In this document: positions 11,355 through 23,249 of the stretch, piece by piece | Layout of the letters: each line of letters begins with the position of its first letter | How positions within the stretch are numbered: the stretch's first letter is position 1 | DNA from: Alternaria dauci | Taxonomy: Eukaryota; Ascomycota; Dothideomycetes; Pleosporales; Pleosporaceae | Assembly (NCBI RefSeq): GCF_042100115.1 | Contig: NC_091278.1 | Span: 1,054,001-1,118,000, forward strand | Direction: 5' to 3' | DNA: 64,000 nt | The notes under the pieces: model-generated | The model's input: the letters and a program-made list of their open reading frames with translations, nothing else | Told to the model about the DNA's origin: nothing | Databases searched by the model: none | Translations under genes and position numbers: made by a program

Positions 11355-11949
11355 GGTGGAACGCGTCGGGATGACGAGACCAGAGCGGGTTGTTTGTTGT
11401 TGCTGGCACACGCCATGGGAAGCGCAGGCTTCTTAACCTTCGACCCAGCGACGTCGGGCGCGGAGTCGAGCAGTGGCACCCGTCGACGCGAACGGGAGCG
11501 ACCTTGCATTAGCGTCGAGCGGGGGGCCAAGCGCACATCACCCTCAGCTGCCTCATCGCAGCTCTCTCCTCCCCGCAGTGCTATTGGCATAGCCTTCAAT
11601 AGTGCCCTCTGATCCTGTCTGCCCGTGGGAACCGTCGTATCGATTCACCTGTTGCTTTTTCCTAGCGTGCACTTGGCCACAGGACGAAGGTTCCCAGCCA
11701 CACTGCTGCAGTCGTCTAGACCTCTACGTTAGCTCTCGATACGCGCTCCCGGCATACATAACACAACGTCCATGACCATGTACAACCTGCAAACAGAAGT
11801 CTGTTAAAGGCCTCGCCCACCACCCCAATGCTTGCGTCCACGTATCAACCCCTTTAAATTACCGTTGTGTGTTGCTTCTTCTTTGCATCGACCACCTTCC
11901 ACGGCACTCCACCTCCGAAACGGAGAATTGATACGCAAAGCACGTCAAC
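11355..11949. promoter_or_regulatory. divergent promoter region, CWC25 and FlbE-like genes
   Basis: Nearly 600 bp lie between two divergent starts. A frame at 11288-11612 overlaps the CWC25 first exon and intron and has no motif. No specific site was assigned. Confidence 0.45.
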
Positions 11950-12696
11950 ATGCCCACCTGGCTCGTACACGGTTTTCGATGGCCGCGCGCACAGATCCGC
12001 ATCCACATTATCCTGCAGAACCTCGACGATGCCGCTCCAGAATGGCTCATGGCCCCCGCTACTACGGCTTGCTTGATGCAGAACTTCAAGGAACAATGGC
12101 CAGAACAAATGGCCAAGCTGCCCGATCTACGCTTCATCGAGCAATACGACCCTGAAGATCTCACCGTCAAGGACCAGCCGTACGCATATGTGTGCGACAT
12201 TGTGCACGAGATCAAGCTGGGAGTCGACGTGGAAGAGATGAGGGGGGCTGGCCTGGGAGACGACCAGTGGGCCGCCATTGCGGAACTGAGGGACAAGGTT
12301 GCACCGGGAGAAAAATTGGGTTGGTTCGTAGTAGTGAATGGCGATGTCGAGAGATGGGCGCCGCCGCTGGAGGAAGACGACGACATAACCCCGGACGCCA
12401 GCGCCATTAGTGCGTCGAGCCACAGGAGCAGCATAGTACAGTCGGACACCACCCGCACTAAAGAGCAGGAGCGGCCTTCCTCGAGCAAGAGTTTCAAGAA
12501 GTGGCTCGGAGGGAAATTGAGGAAAACAAAGAGGTGTGTTTCACGATAACATTGGCTCGTGCGTATGCTAACTGAATGAAGTGGAAAGAACTTGAGAGGT
12601 GACATGACGCCAGAGGAGCCAGTCCCTCCATTGCCGCCAATGTCACCCCAATACGCTCTTCAATCCCCGCACGGGAAGACACCTGCGCAGACGTGA
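11950..12696 (+). CDS. conserved fungal protein, possibly FlbE-like developmental regulator
   Basis: Two exons (11950-12533 and 12582-12696) with a 48-bp intron (GTGTGT...GCTAAC...AAG) give 232 aa. The N-terminus MPTWLVHGFRWPR leads into RIHIILQNLDDAAPEWL, then LPDLRFIEQYDPEDL, QPYAYVCDIV, and ELRDKVAPGEKLGWFVVV with NGDVERWAPP. From memory these blocks (HGFRWPR, LRFIEQYDP, ELRDK-APG-K-GWW/F) resemble Aspergillus FlbE, a hyphal-tip protein acting with FlbB upstream of conidiation. That match is recollection, not a search result. The C-terminus is Ser/Pro-rich and basic, with KSFKKWLGGKLRKTK. No catalytic motif, signal peptide or membrane span is seen. Confidence 0.85.
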
Positions 12697-13247
12697 GATG
12701 GCTTAGTAACTGCTAGGTGGATTCCGATTGGACTAACGACGTGACGGGGCACTCAATGCCCAGAATGCGAAATGTACGCGGTTGAAATCGAGTATACGTG
12801 TGGACAATACAGTGAATTCAGTCGGAACATGTTAGCAATCGAACAACTCCTTTAGTCAGCCCAGTATACGGAGCCAGATGAACTACTTAGAACTGTGTAC
12901 GTCTCTTGCCTGCAATGATCCAGGTGCCCGTCGCAAACTCACCTTTTGGGTTAGCGCGCTCACATCTCATTGCACGTGACACGCGATTGCCTAGCTCAAA
13001 TTATTATCGAAGTCGCGACTACCCTATCACGCCACCTCCGCCTCAGCCTCAACACCACCCACCTTGCTACCCCATTTCACAGCGAACCCGCAAATCGCGA
13101 CCGCAAGTCCACTTTGTATACCTCACTCAAGAGACCGCCGAATCGCGTTCCGGTCAATTGTTCCAATACTCTGCGCAGCTTGCGCCGCGCTCCAGCCCGA
13201 GGCTACCACCAGCACCTTTCGCCAACACCTCCGGAACTACCACCAAG
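12697..13247. other. intergenic and Prp6 5' leader
   Basis: The right part is open in frame with the Prp6 coding sequence from an ATG at 12915, but family comparison favours the ATG at 13248. The rest shows no feature. Confidence 0.4.
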
Positions 13248-16146
13248 ATGAGTCGACGCGACTTTCTTTCCATGCCCGCGCCCGAGAACTATGTGGCTGG
13301 TCTCGGTAGAGGAGCCACGGGCTTCACAACCCGAAGCGATCTGGGTCCCGCCCGTGAGGGTCCGTCCGAGGAGCAGATGAAAGAGATGCTGGCAAAGCGT
13401 GCGGCTTCGCTAGGCCAGGCAGCTCCCTCGGCTTACGGTGTCACCGAAAAGAAGGAGGAGGAGAGGGACGAAGAGGAAGACCGGTTTCAAGATCCCGACA
13501 ACGAAGTCGGCCTTTTCTCAAGCGGCATGAACTACGACAAGGACGATGACGAGGCGGACCGCATATACCAAGAAGTCGACGAGAAGATGGACAAGCGTCG
13601 CCGAGCAAGAAGGTTAGTTTCCTCATTTCTTTACCCCATGCCCCTCCCCTCTAGCTTTGTTATCGAAGTATTCATCGTGTTTGTTTCCACGAACAGATAC
13701 CGATTGTGTCCGCCCTAGGGAAGCTCGTGAGCAACAAGAACGAGAAGAATACGAACGAAACAACCCCAAGATCCAGCTGCAATTCGCCGATCTGAAACGA
13801 GCCCTCGGCGGCGTCTCCGAGGAAGAGTGGGCAGCGCTGCCCGAGGTTGGAGATATGACCGGCAAAGCGAAGCGCGCACGTGAAGCTCGACTGGCAAATT
13901 CAAGGTCGTACGCCGTTCCGGACAGCGTTCTGGCTGCGGCATCCAAGAGTGGCGAGCTTGATACCACGATATCGTCAGGCGACGCAGACGGCATGACAAC
14001 GAACCTTGCCAGTATCGGAGCTGCGCAACTCTCTGCCTTGACAGTACGCCTCGACTCGGCAGCCAGTGCGCCTGGCACGCAAACTACTACAACTTCTGGT
14101 ACCTCGACGTCCGTAGACCCAAAAGGATACATGACTGCGTTGAGCAAGAAGGAAGCTATGGGCGAGGAAGTTCCAGTCGAGGATATCAACCGCGCACGTG
14201 TGCTGCTGGAGTCGGCGGTCAAAACCAACGTCCACAACGGTCCCGGTTACGTTGCGCTGGCACGTCTCGAAGAGGTAGCTGGAAAGATCCACACCGCCAA
14301 AAAGGTCATTGCCCGAGGATGCGAACTATGTCCACGATCTGTCGTCGTCTGGGAGGAAGCGATCAGGCTGAATCGCGACAACATCCACAACGCCAAAATC
14401 ATCGCCGCCAATGGTATCAAGCAAAACACCAAGGCAGTAAAACTGTGGCAAGCTGCGATCGATCTCGAACAAACACCAGCGGCCAGGAAAAAGGTTACAC
14501 GTCAAGCTCTAGACCACAACCCCCAGAGTGTCGAATTGTGGAAGACCCTGATCAACGACACGGAAGAGCTGGATGCAGTCCGCTTGCTGTTTGCCAAAGC
14601 GACGGAAACCGTACCCCTTTCCGAGGAGTTGTGGATCTCATTCGCCAGAGTGTCCAAACCGGAAGACGCGCAGCAGATTCTCAACAAGGCTCGCAAAGCC
14701 ATTCCCACTAGCTGGGCAATCTGGATTCATGCCTGCAGGCTGCAAGAAGAGTTGGGCAAGGTCGACATGTTGGACATGATCATGACCCGCGCTGTCAAGT
14801 CGCTGATCAAGGAGAACGCTATGATCAAACGTGAAGAATGGATCACCCAAGCGGAGATTTGTGAGGAACAAGGCGACACTGGCACGGCTGCTGCGATCAT
14901 AAAGGCGACTGTGGGCTGGGGCCTTGACGAAGACGACGAACGCCGGGATGTTTGGTTAGAAGATGCCAGGAGCGTGCTCAACCGGAACAAGCCGGAGACA
15001 GCCAGGGCAATCCTCGGATTTGCCGTCGCTGTCTTCCCGTACAGTACAACAGTTTGGCACGCGTCCACTGACCTCGAAAAGCATCACGGTACAACAGATA
15101 CCCTACTCAGTGTCCTGGAACGCGCCGTAAACGCTTGTCCAAACTCAGAGTCCTTGTGGCTCCAATACGCTCGAGAGATGTGGCAGTCAGGGAACCCTGA
15201 AGGTGCTCGCCAGGTGCTCGGCAGAAGTTTCGAGGCTCTTCCAGGCAACGAAATACTGTACACCCGCGCTGTTGACTTTGAGGTTGACGCAGGCAACTAC
15301 GAGCAGGCCCGCAGCTTCCTCCAAGTGGCACGTGAATCAGCTGCTACCGATCGCATCTACATGAAGTCTGCCGTGCTAGAACGCCAACTGGAAAACTACG
15401 AGACAGCCATCGACATCTGCAACCAGGGTCTGCAAAACTGGCCGGGTAGCTGGAAGTTGCACGCCATCAAGGGTCAGGTCTACGAGCAGCTATCAAAGTT
15501 ACCAGAAGCTCACGAGGCATTCAACATTGGTACCCGTGCGGCACCGAAAGCTCCAGTCCTGTACATTCTCCTTTCCCGACTGCAGGTCAAGCAAGGAGCA
15601 GTTGTCAAGGCTAGATCCACCTTGGACCGAGGCCGGCAGCAGAACCCGAAGAGCGAAGAGATCCTTCTCGAGCAAGTCCGTCTCGAGCGTCGCCAGAACA
15701 ACACGAGCGCAGCCCAACAGCTAATGGCCGGCGCTCTGCAACAGTGTCCCAACTCGGGACTCTTGTGGGCAGAAAAGATTATGCACCTAGAAGGCCGCAC
15801 GCAGCGCAAGCCGCGAGCACTCGAGGCCATCAAGAAAGTGGAAAAGGACCCGCTGCTGTTCGTCGTCGTCGCGCGCATCTTCTGGTCGGAGCGACGTCTC
15901 GATAAGGCGGCCACGTGGTTCGTCAAGGCCGTCACGCTTGACAGCGACTACGGCGATGCGTGGGTGTGGTACTACAAGTTCCTTGAGCAGCACGGCACAG
16001 AGGAGAAGAAGCAGGATACGCTGTCCAAGGCGGCAATGGCGGAACCCAAGCACGGTGAGATATGGCAGTCTGTTGCCAAGGACCCGAAGAATGCGAGGAA
16101 GAGCGTCGAGGAGATTTTGAAGATTGCTGCGGCCAAGGCGGAGTAG
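13248..16146 (+). CDS. prp1: U5 snRNP-associated splicing factor Prp6/Prp1
   Basis: Two exons (13248-13612 and 13719-16146) with a 106-bp intron give 930 aa, near the length of S. pombe Prp1. The PRP1 N-terminal domain begins SRRDFLSMPAPENYVAGLGR, then GATGFTTRSDLGPAR, and includes the acidic stretch with DPDNEVGLF. From about residue 190 onward it is a long array of HAT/TPR-type helical repeats, such as LWQAAIDLE, VWHASTDLEKHHG, SLWLQYAREMW and GLLWAEKIMHLE. Prp6 bridges the U5 snRNP and U4/U6 in the tri-snRNP. The start is set by the conserved N-terminus; an in-frame ATG at 12915 would add 111 residues of low-complexity sequence and is probably leader. Confidence 0.95.
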
Positions 16147-17059
16147 TGTGCTGCTGCTGTGGATTGGTGTCTGTATTATTAGGGTCGACTGTGTAATCGG
16201 AACTTTTGCTGGCCGAGAGAGAGAAGGCCTTGATTAGCTTTCCTCTAGTGAGTCGTGTTTACCGGGCCTGAATTATGTATGGCTTTCTAGAAACCTGGGT
16301 GTACCGCAACAATCGCAACAGCTGTATCAGTGGCTATTTGATAGCGGGCGGTATAAAGGTGAGTGCGTCCATATCATGAGAGGGGTCCTGCTCATTGAAT
16401 CGTCCAGATGGTTGCCACCCGCTCAACCATGGTTTGGCGATGACCCATGACCGACGAGCCACTCACGACTTCCGAAACCCACATGTTCTATACGCAAGAA
16501 GGCTCCCATCAAGAGACGTACTGCACATTAGAGAATTGAATTGTCCAGATCTCGATGAGGTACGCCAACAGTGTATCAAATGCTTCCTAGACCTCTGCAG
16601 GAGGTATGTTTGCAAGCTACATGCTATTACTGTCGCTCCTTGTTTGCTCGTACACATCAGGTTAATCTGCACACAACATACCCTCGTATACTTCTTGCTC
16701 GCCGGAAGTATCGCAACAAACTTTATGCCTAGCTCTGGGATATGCACGTCGTTGGGTTTCGGCTATAACCTTTCCAAGGTTCTTACATGCTCTACCAATT
16801 CCCGCGGCGTAGACAATGGCATGCTCGGGTGATGGGCCTTCAGATGGGTCCAAGTCTGTCCTAGTAGTCGGTACAGCGGTCGAGTATCCTTTGAAGATCT
16901 CCATGGTCGGTGTTGAGCGCTACAACTCGTTGGTCACTGCACATCTTCATCAAGCGCACACACTGATACAAAGTGTTCAACGAAGATTGTATAAACGCAA
17001 ACTTTCATTACAGAACAAAAAATCATGGACTTCCTCAAGCTTATACCTCCAACCTTGTT
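16147..17059. other. intergenic between convergent genes
   Basis: Holds the 3' ends of Prp6 and the subtilase. A short stretch around 16180-16215 resembles one near 19560-19600 (GGGTCGAC followed by GTGTAAT and TTTGC-GGC), perhaps an old duplication. Frames such as 16395-16832 carry no motif. Confidence 0.4.
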
Positions 17060-18398
17060 CTAAATCTTCGCAACGGCAGCGAGAGTTGAGGATCTAATGG
17101 TGCTAGGTAGGTTCCCAATGGTGCCCTTCTCAGCGTCAATGAGGATTGCACCAATGACGTCCTGCGGATTCGTAATACCCTTCCGCGTCTTATCACTCAG
17201 AATACAGGCAGCAACACCCGCAACGTGGGGAGACGCTAGAAGAGAGTAATGATTAGTCACAGTTCCTGTTATTCCAGTCAAGAGTAACATCAACATACCC
17301 ATGGAGGTGCCACTGATACTTAACTTCTCATCGTTGGTTGATTTCTTCTTATCTTCTGCAACCCAAGCGGACAGAACATCTACACCCGGTGCAAAGATGT
17401 CGATCTTCCGACCATGGTTAGACCATGCAGGTTTCTGATCGTACTTATCAATTGCACCGACGGTGATGGCGAGTGGCTCACGGGCCGGCGAAGTCTTGTC
17501 AGCATCCACTAAGTATTCATTAGCCTAGAACCAAAAAAAAAAAAAGAATAGAAGATTATTACCGCCCTCATTCCCAGCCGCTACAACAATGACAATACCT
17601 TGCCGGACCGCGGAAGCAATGGCTGCATCCATGGCCGGACTAGGCGGGCCTCCAAGGCTAAGGTTTGCCACAGCCTTCTTCTGTGAATCGACTATGGGGG
17701 CGTTTTTGACGACCCACTCAAGGGCTTTGATGATGTCGATGGTGGAAGCAGAGCCTGTTTTGTCATTGAAAACTTTGATACCGACAAGCTCAACTTTCTT
17801 GGCAACTCCGTACGTCTTGCCTCCAATCGTCCCTGCAACATGTGTACCATGACCATGTACATCATTATTGCCTGAATTGGGGTCATCTTGAACGTATGTT
17901 GGCCCTTTACTAGCGCGCCCCTCGAAATCGACATGGTTGTCGTTGATGCCCGTGTCAATTACGTACGCAGTGACTCCATCACCGCTGGCTTCCGTGCGGT
18001 AGGTATACACGGGCTCGCGATCAGCAACAGGGCCCTTGTTACTCAAACGGGCAAGACCCCATGGAGGATTCTCCTGACTGAGGTTTACACGCTTGTAGTA
18101 TTGAAGTTCCTCGATCTCGTACACCTTGGAACTTGTGAGTTTATAGTGACAAGATCATTGTTATAAAGAAACATACTTCAGGGAAGGCGTCCAGCTCCTT
18201 CCTCGTATCCTCATTAAATGTGGCAAGATAGCCTTTAGTCTCGTTCCCGATTGAGAAACTTTTTTTCTCATCTATCTCAGCGTGGAATGGTACTGCATCG
18301 TTCACTGTCAGCCTCTTGATTTCGGCGACATGATTCGATTGCAAATCTTCGGAAACATAGTGCTTGTAGCGAACGATCCATTGCTTCTCAGGGGCCAT
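17060..18398 (-). CDS. subtilisin-like serine protease (S8A) without signal peptide
   Basis: Four exons (18177-18398, 17563-18124, 17299-17508, 17060-17235) give 389 aa with all phases matching. The N-terminal 75-80 residues form an I9-type propeptide (KQWIVRYKHYV). The catalytic domain is of the proteinase K type: Asp131 in AYVIDTGIN, His166 in GHGTHVAG, and Ser330 in GTSMASPHVAG, with the oxyanion Asn in AAGNEG. The Ser codon block is split by intron 3. The protein starts MAPEKQWIVRY with no hydrophobic leader, unlike most secreted fungal subtilases, so it may act inside the cell, or a leader exon may be missing. Intron 2 has a 13-nt T tract before a TTCTAG; that acceptor would give an immediate stop, so the CTTAG 16 nt further on must be used. 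Confidence 0.92.
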
Positions 18399-19989
18399 TG
18401 TGCAAACGAAATATGTAATTTGGACCAGGAGAATGAAGGCTTCGAATATTCAAAATGCTTCTCTAATGATTGCAGGAGGAGAATGGTTGATTCGGCAGTG
18501 TCTTGATCACGGTGCTCCAGCATCTATTTAAGCTATTTCTCTCGAACTGATGCCTGATCACCATGTTCTATTCTAGCATCCATTTGCGGCAAAGCTGAAG
18601 TGATTGTTCTAGTATGGCTAGTCTGGACATCAAGCCATGTCCTGATCAGCCCACAAGCCAGGCTGAACTGTTGGCCCCGAATCTGTCCAAACTCCATTAA
18701 CGCAGTGTATCCAAGGGTTCTGTTTACACCATCTCACGAGTTTCTACCAATTACTGTGAACTATAGTTGCCTGATGAGAGATTATATGCACAGCTTCAAG
18801 CCATTGAACGTCATGTCTCGCCAACCATGCTGTGCAGTTGAGAAACTCAAATCGAATCATCACGTTACAGACTTCAAACGAACAGCGCAGAAGTGGGCAA
18901 CGATCTCGATGTCCTTCCCTGAACGTCAACACGCAGACCAAAAAAGTAAACAATTTCACATGCGAACTTGGCAGCTGAAACGAGAAGTTTCTCCCACTAA
19001 TCGAAAGACCAAGATCTCGCAATGGCACAAATGCAACAGGCAGCAGCTTCTCAACACATACACTGCATAGGGTCATGTAGCTTCCACTTCGTGCACATGA
19101 TATTCTAGATCTCCACGGCTGGTTCCCGGAGCTCGAGCACGTCCGGCGTATACATGAGGTCGATCTTGATCGATCAATCCTCTGTAAGGATGACTATGTA
19201 GGCAAACCATTCAGTGACACATCCTCAACATTATTGGAGAGAAGGTCCTGCAAACTGCATGCAACTTTGACCGGTCAAGCCTAAGGTTTGAAGGGCAATC
19301 GTAAGTTCGAGCGTAGGGATGGATACGATCGCATGCCTCTCGCTAATCTTCAGCCGTGCGGCCAGAGGACTACTGCTGAGACTCTCCAGAAAAGGCGCAA
19401 TTGGTAGGCTGTGCATAGGCGAATTAGCCACTGGCTTTCGTTTTTCGGGGCAAAAACCAGCTTGTGCTGACAGTCCCAGCCGCAGCTGAAGGTCCTGATG
19501 CGGGGTGCGAAGCTTAAGCAGTGACGACGCGAGTAACTGATTCCAGCGACATTGTATTCATAGGGTCGACGTGTAATAGCAGCATTTGCCGGGCTTAGTA
19601 GCGGGTTTTAACTACAGCGACGGCCCGGCGGAATGATGTCGATGTGGCTTGTACGAAGTGTAGATTGCATGCATCTACTGTCCCGAGTGCAGAGAAGGCC
19701 AATGTGAATAGCGGGCAGCATTCTGGTTGCTTGACACGCATCAGATCCCGGGTGATTCTAATAAGGATCGAGGATAAGCATGAAAAGGTGGTTCGCAGAC
19801 GATAGTGGCGACACGAGCACTAGTCGACACGTCAGGGGGCACGGCTGTGTAAAACATTTTTAGTTCTTCGTTTAATATGCATTAATCGGAGAGCGGAGTT
19901 CCTTGAGTGCGATTAGATGGGAAGGAATCCTACAGTCTTCTACATAAACTGGTTGGCGCCACCGAAGTTAAGACACATCTGATCCACTT
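18399..19989. other. gene-poor stretch, nothing recognised
   Basis: Frames such as 18600-19070 on the plus strand show no family motif and irregular composition. The right end leads into a degenerate repeat. I found no transposase, reverse transcriptase or RNA gene. Confidence 0.4.
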
Positions 19990-20205
19990 CAACCCATGGT
20001 ATTGCGATGGCGCATATCGGCTTGACCGAACCACAACTTTTTCAATTCTCAGCGATCTAAAGGAACAGGTTCTCTTGAATGAGAGAGTTCGCAAAAACAA
20101 AAGCCATGCAACCAATCAACCGCTCCCCAAAGCACAACCCAATGATTGTCGCGATACAGTAGGCCTCTTAACAGGAGCTTGAAAGCGACTTTACACTTTC
20201 ACGGA
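19990..20205 (+). repeat. degenerate dispersed repeat, copy A (two modules)
   Basis: Module 1 (19997-20095) reads in one frame WYCDGAYRL, then ILSDLKEQVLLNERVRK. An inverted copy at 23091-23193 shares about 19 of 33 residues. Module 2 (about 20134-20205) contains CCAATGATT, then GCGATACAGTAGGCCT, and then an AAGCGACTTTACAC-like tail. Relatives lie at 49880-49955 (minus) and 32430-32516. Conservation at protein level in module 1 suggests a decayed coding sequence of unknown family. Confidence 0.55.
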
Positions 20206-20554
20206 GAGAATTCATAAGTAAAGGGATGCGAAGACAAGACAATATCTTGAATTTGACGATCGTAATCACCGACAAGGAGAAGAGGCCGTCAGGTAAGTGG
20301 CAGCCGAGCATATAGAACTCCCCGATCAATTGTTCTTTAACAGGATATACCTTTCATCAGCATACAAGGTCGGTACACTATACATCTCTTTAAGAGGCCA
20401 GGAATTTAAAGCAAGAACAAGACCTTTCACTAAACAATGAGCCGGGTATAATAAAATAAAAACGCGAGAGGACAACATTCACCCATCACCGAACGATGGG
20501 CCAGGAGAAGAGGCAGGTGTTGTCTGAAACCCAGACTAGGCCATTCGATGGCAA
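20206..20554. other. intergenic, AT-rich
   Basis: AT-rich sequence between the repeat and the 3' end of the broken minus-strand frame. I see no feature beyond that. Confidence 0.35.
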
Positions 20555-22639
20555 TTATTTTGGTTTATGTCGACGCGAAAACCCGCTAGCTCCGTGGAGG
20601 CCGTACATGGTGTCAGAAGGTGGCGGAGAGTGAGGATTCGTTCTCCACGTAAAAGGATCAGGCGCCGGAGAGCCAGGTTCGGTATTATCTGTGCGACCAG
20701 TAGGGCTGGTCTGGCCGAAGTCGTCGTGATCTGGTTGATACATTTCAGGAATTGGCACAATACAGTCGGCCACATCCAGTGGGGGTTTGCCAGGCTCGTC
20801 TTCGGGTGTCGCCTTCGGAACTGTAGGCTGACCTGCATTGAAGCTGGTGTCGGTATCGTCTACAGCCGTTGCTTGTTGTTCTTTTCGACGTTCGCCTCGG
20901 TGACGCTGGGCTTCGGTGATCTCCTTCCAGTATCTCTCAATATCGGGGTTGAGACCTTGTGGGATGGTGATGGGCTGCGGGTGGAAGTAGGGATACCCCA
21001 AGTTTATTGGTGGACCGTTGGCAGCTTCCGCAAGGGCCTTTGCAAATTGGCTATCTTCGCTGCCATCTGCCACTGCATTCACCAGGTGTATCGCGGGCGC
21101 GTATAGTGACTTATCAATATCCAGATCGTAGGTGGTGGCAAGAACGGCACCGGCGACGCGAGCGTGCGCAGCGTTCCAGGGGCCGTGTTGGTCTGCCATG
21201 GCCTCGACGTAGCCGAAACTGCGGGCCTGCTCGAGGTATGTCGCCTTGCCCGCGGCGAAGCCAGCCTCCCAGTTAGCCTTTTCGACCTCGCGAGCGATTC
21301 GCATGTGCTCATGTTTCCACTTCTCGTTGATGTCGTAAGCGCAGGCTTCAATGTAGCTTTCGACATGCCGGGGTAAACGGGAAACGGGGTTGTCGCTGTG
21401 AACAGCTTGACCGGCAGCGAGACCACGTCGAAATCCGCGCTCGTCTGCTGTTGTATCCGCTGCGAGCTTTGCCTGTTGGAAGAGGTCCTCTTCTATCACA
21501 CTGTGAATGTGTTTTCGGTCCTTCTCGAACCACTCAGCCATCTCACCCATAACAAAGGCCTTATTCAAGCGTTGTTGTGGGATATCCTTGATCAAGATGC
21601 GTAGTTGCTCAGAAATGGTCATGAGCAAGGCTTCCAAGACGTCGATGTCGGACTTGTTGACTATGAGACCCAGACATTCTTCGACAGTATTGACGGCTTG
21701 CAACGTCAGTCCATCTGGTCGGGTGTATTTCTTGATAAGAGCCTCAAACGGGCATTGGGCGGTTTGAGATGCCGCAAGCTGAGATTTGAGGCGCGCGTTT
21801 TCGGCTTGAAGCTAGGAAATCTTCGCTTGACAGTCGATAATGACCATCTCGCGGTTGGAAACCAACTGCTCGTTCTGCTTTGCGATTCTTGACTGTTTCG
21901 CCAGCTGGCTATTCAGCTCCAACACGCTGTTCTGGGCCTTGTCGATGAAAGTCTGAACAGTGGATGCGTTGCAGTATCGGGCGCCTGGCTCCGCTTGCCG
22001 CACTTCTTGGACAGTGAGCATATCGGCAGTGAGGATCTCCGATTTGACGGTCATGAAGCCTTTGGCAGCTGCGCTCAGGATCTTGCTACCAAAGTTCTTC
22101 CCAACAAGAAGATGATCCTCGTCAATGGGGTTTAGTGGAGATTGGAAAGACTGGTAGCCAAGGTATCCTGGACCGCCAGGCTTGTACATGTCCTCGACAT
22201 TCACTAAGCCTGTCGATACGTGGATCTATGCTGGTATGCCACTGTTGAGTACCGGAAATTTCGGCTTGCGGTTGGGGTACATGTTGCGCCACGTCATGAT
22301 CCTCCAATCAGTTGAACGCAACTTGAGGTGATTGGAATGAATGCGTGCCTGGGCGTATTGGTCGCTCCGAAGATTCCATCGGCCGCTTGAATCTCGCCTA
22401 GACGGGATCTGCTGGTCGCTGGCACGTGGCATGCGGAGGTAGAGATTCTCAGCCGAAAGCGGAGGCATGGTGTCAGTTTGTCGTGCACCATGGGAGACAT
22501 CAGCGCTGTCGAAGCGTTCATACAGATGGTGCCATGGTTCGCGTTGAATCTCCACCACCAGCTGGTGACCTCGTTGCCTGTCGGGAGCTCGCGCGCGGCC
22601 TCTGCCTGAACCTGACTTTGACGTCGTCTGGGCGGTCAT
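20555..22639 (-). pseudogene. 695-codon frame interrupted by two in-frame TAG codons, family unknown
   Basis: One reading frame runs from ATG 22639 to TAA at 20555 and is broken only by TAG at 22226-22228 (between IPA and IHVSTGLV) and TAG at 21812-21814 (between AKIS and LQAENARLKSQL). The second TAG falls inside an obvious coiled coil (SVLELNSQLAKQ through ENARLKSQLAAS). Replacing each TAG by Gln would be natural, since CAG to TAG is a CpA to TpA change, the preferred repeat-induced point mutation step. A second frame (MSNSHSQLNGPGGG, from 22778) overlaps upstream and could be joined only by a poor 43-nt intron. The tail is Pro/Ser/Thr-rich. Inverted repeat copies lie on both sides (19997-20095 and 23091-23193). 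It may also be a real gene with unrecognised introns. Confidence 0.6.
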
Positions 22640-23249
22640 GGTGAGTACCCCGACGATCGACGCTGATGTCAGGATTGAGACCTTTGAAAATCCCAATAGT
22701 TTTCTTGGGATCTTTGTTTAACGGAATTCGGCTTGCGCCTCCTCCCGGACCATTGAGTTGACTGTGTGAGTTACTCATTGTGGTGACCTCTAAAACTCTC
22801 AGAGGCAAAGTTTTGTATATACAAAATCGCTTAGCCACGCGAGGCGCTAGTAAGGAGTCCCTGTCACGCGTTTACCTCCTGCTCCCGCTACGACTGCCAG
22901 TATTCGATGACGCACTATCTGGTCAGATACCTATCTACTCGAACAAGTCATGCTACTCCAAACTAGACTGCCGGCCAACTTTGAGCATGTCCATGACGCG
23001 TCGAAACGCTAATATTGACCAGCTACACAAATGTGGTGAGTGATCGGGATGAGTGACATCGACAGACCAACGCCGCTAGCCCGCATTCTTTTACTTGCGA
23101 ATTCTCTCATTTGAGAGAACCTGTTCGTTCAGATCGTTGAGAAGTTTGGAAGTTATGATTGGCTCAAGCTGATATGCGTCATTACAGTACCAAGTTTGTG
23201 CTAATGTAAACTTTCACATGTGAAGAACCAGGGCGTAGACCAGCTTGCA
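22640..23249. other. intergenic with inverted repeat copy
   Basis: Apart from the repeat at 23091-23193 and the upstream frame starting at 22778, I see nothing assignable. Confidence 0.4.
23091..23193 (-). repeat. degenerate repeat, inverted copy of 19997-20095
   Basis: On the minus strand this reads WYCNDAYQLE, then LLNDLNEQVLSNERIRK, and a stop. The plus-strand copy at 19997 has the same layout. Nucleotide matches cluster in GAACAGGTTCTCT and AATGAGAGA. The two copies face each other across the broken frame at 20555-22639. Confidence 0.55.

Noticed and set aside
18600..19070. 156-codon plus-strand frame in the gene-poor stretch
   Set aside because: No recognisable motif, irregular composition and no splice support.
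16180..19740. Duplication of the Prp6 3' region at 19.56 kb
   Set aside because: Only about 35 bp look alike and the similarity fades quickly; too weak to list as a repeat.
21764..21865. A 51-nt in-phase intron (GTTTCC...TTTCCTAG) removing the second TAG
   Set aside because: The donor is poor and the removed residues fit the coiled coil; kept only as an alternative for RNA-seq to test.
20555..22639. TAG recoded as glutamine (alternative genetic code or programmed readthrough)
   Set aside because: TAG is used as the normal stop by Prp6, laccase and other genes here, so decay by CAG-to-TAG change is simpler.
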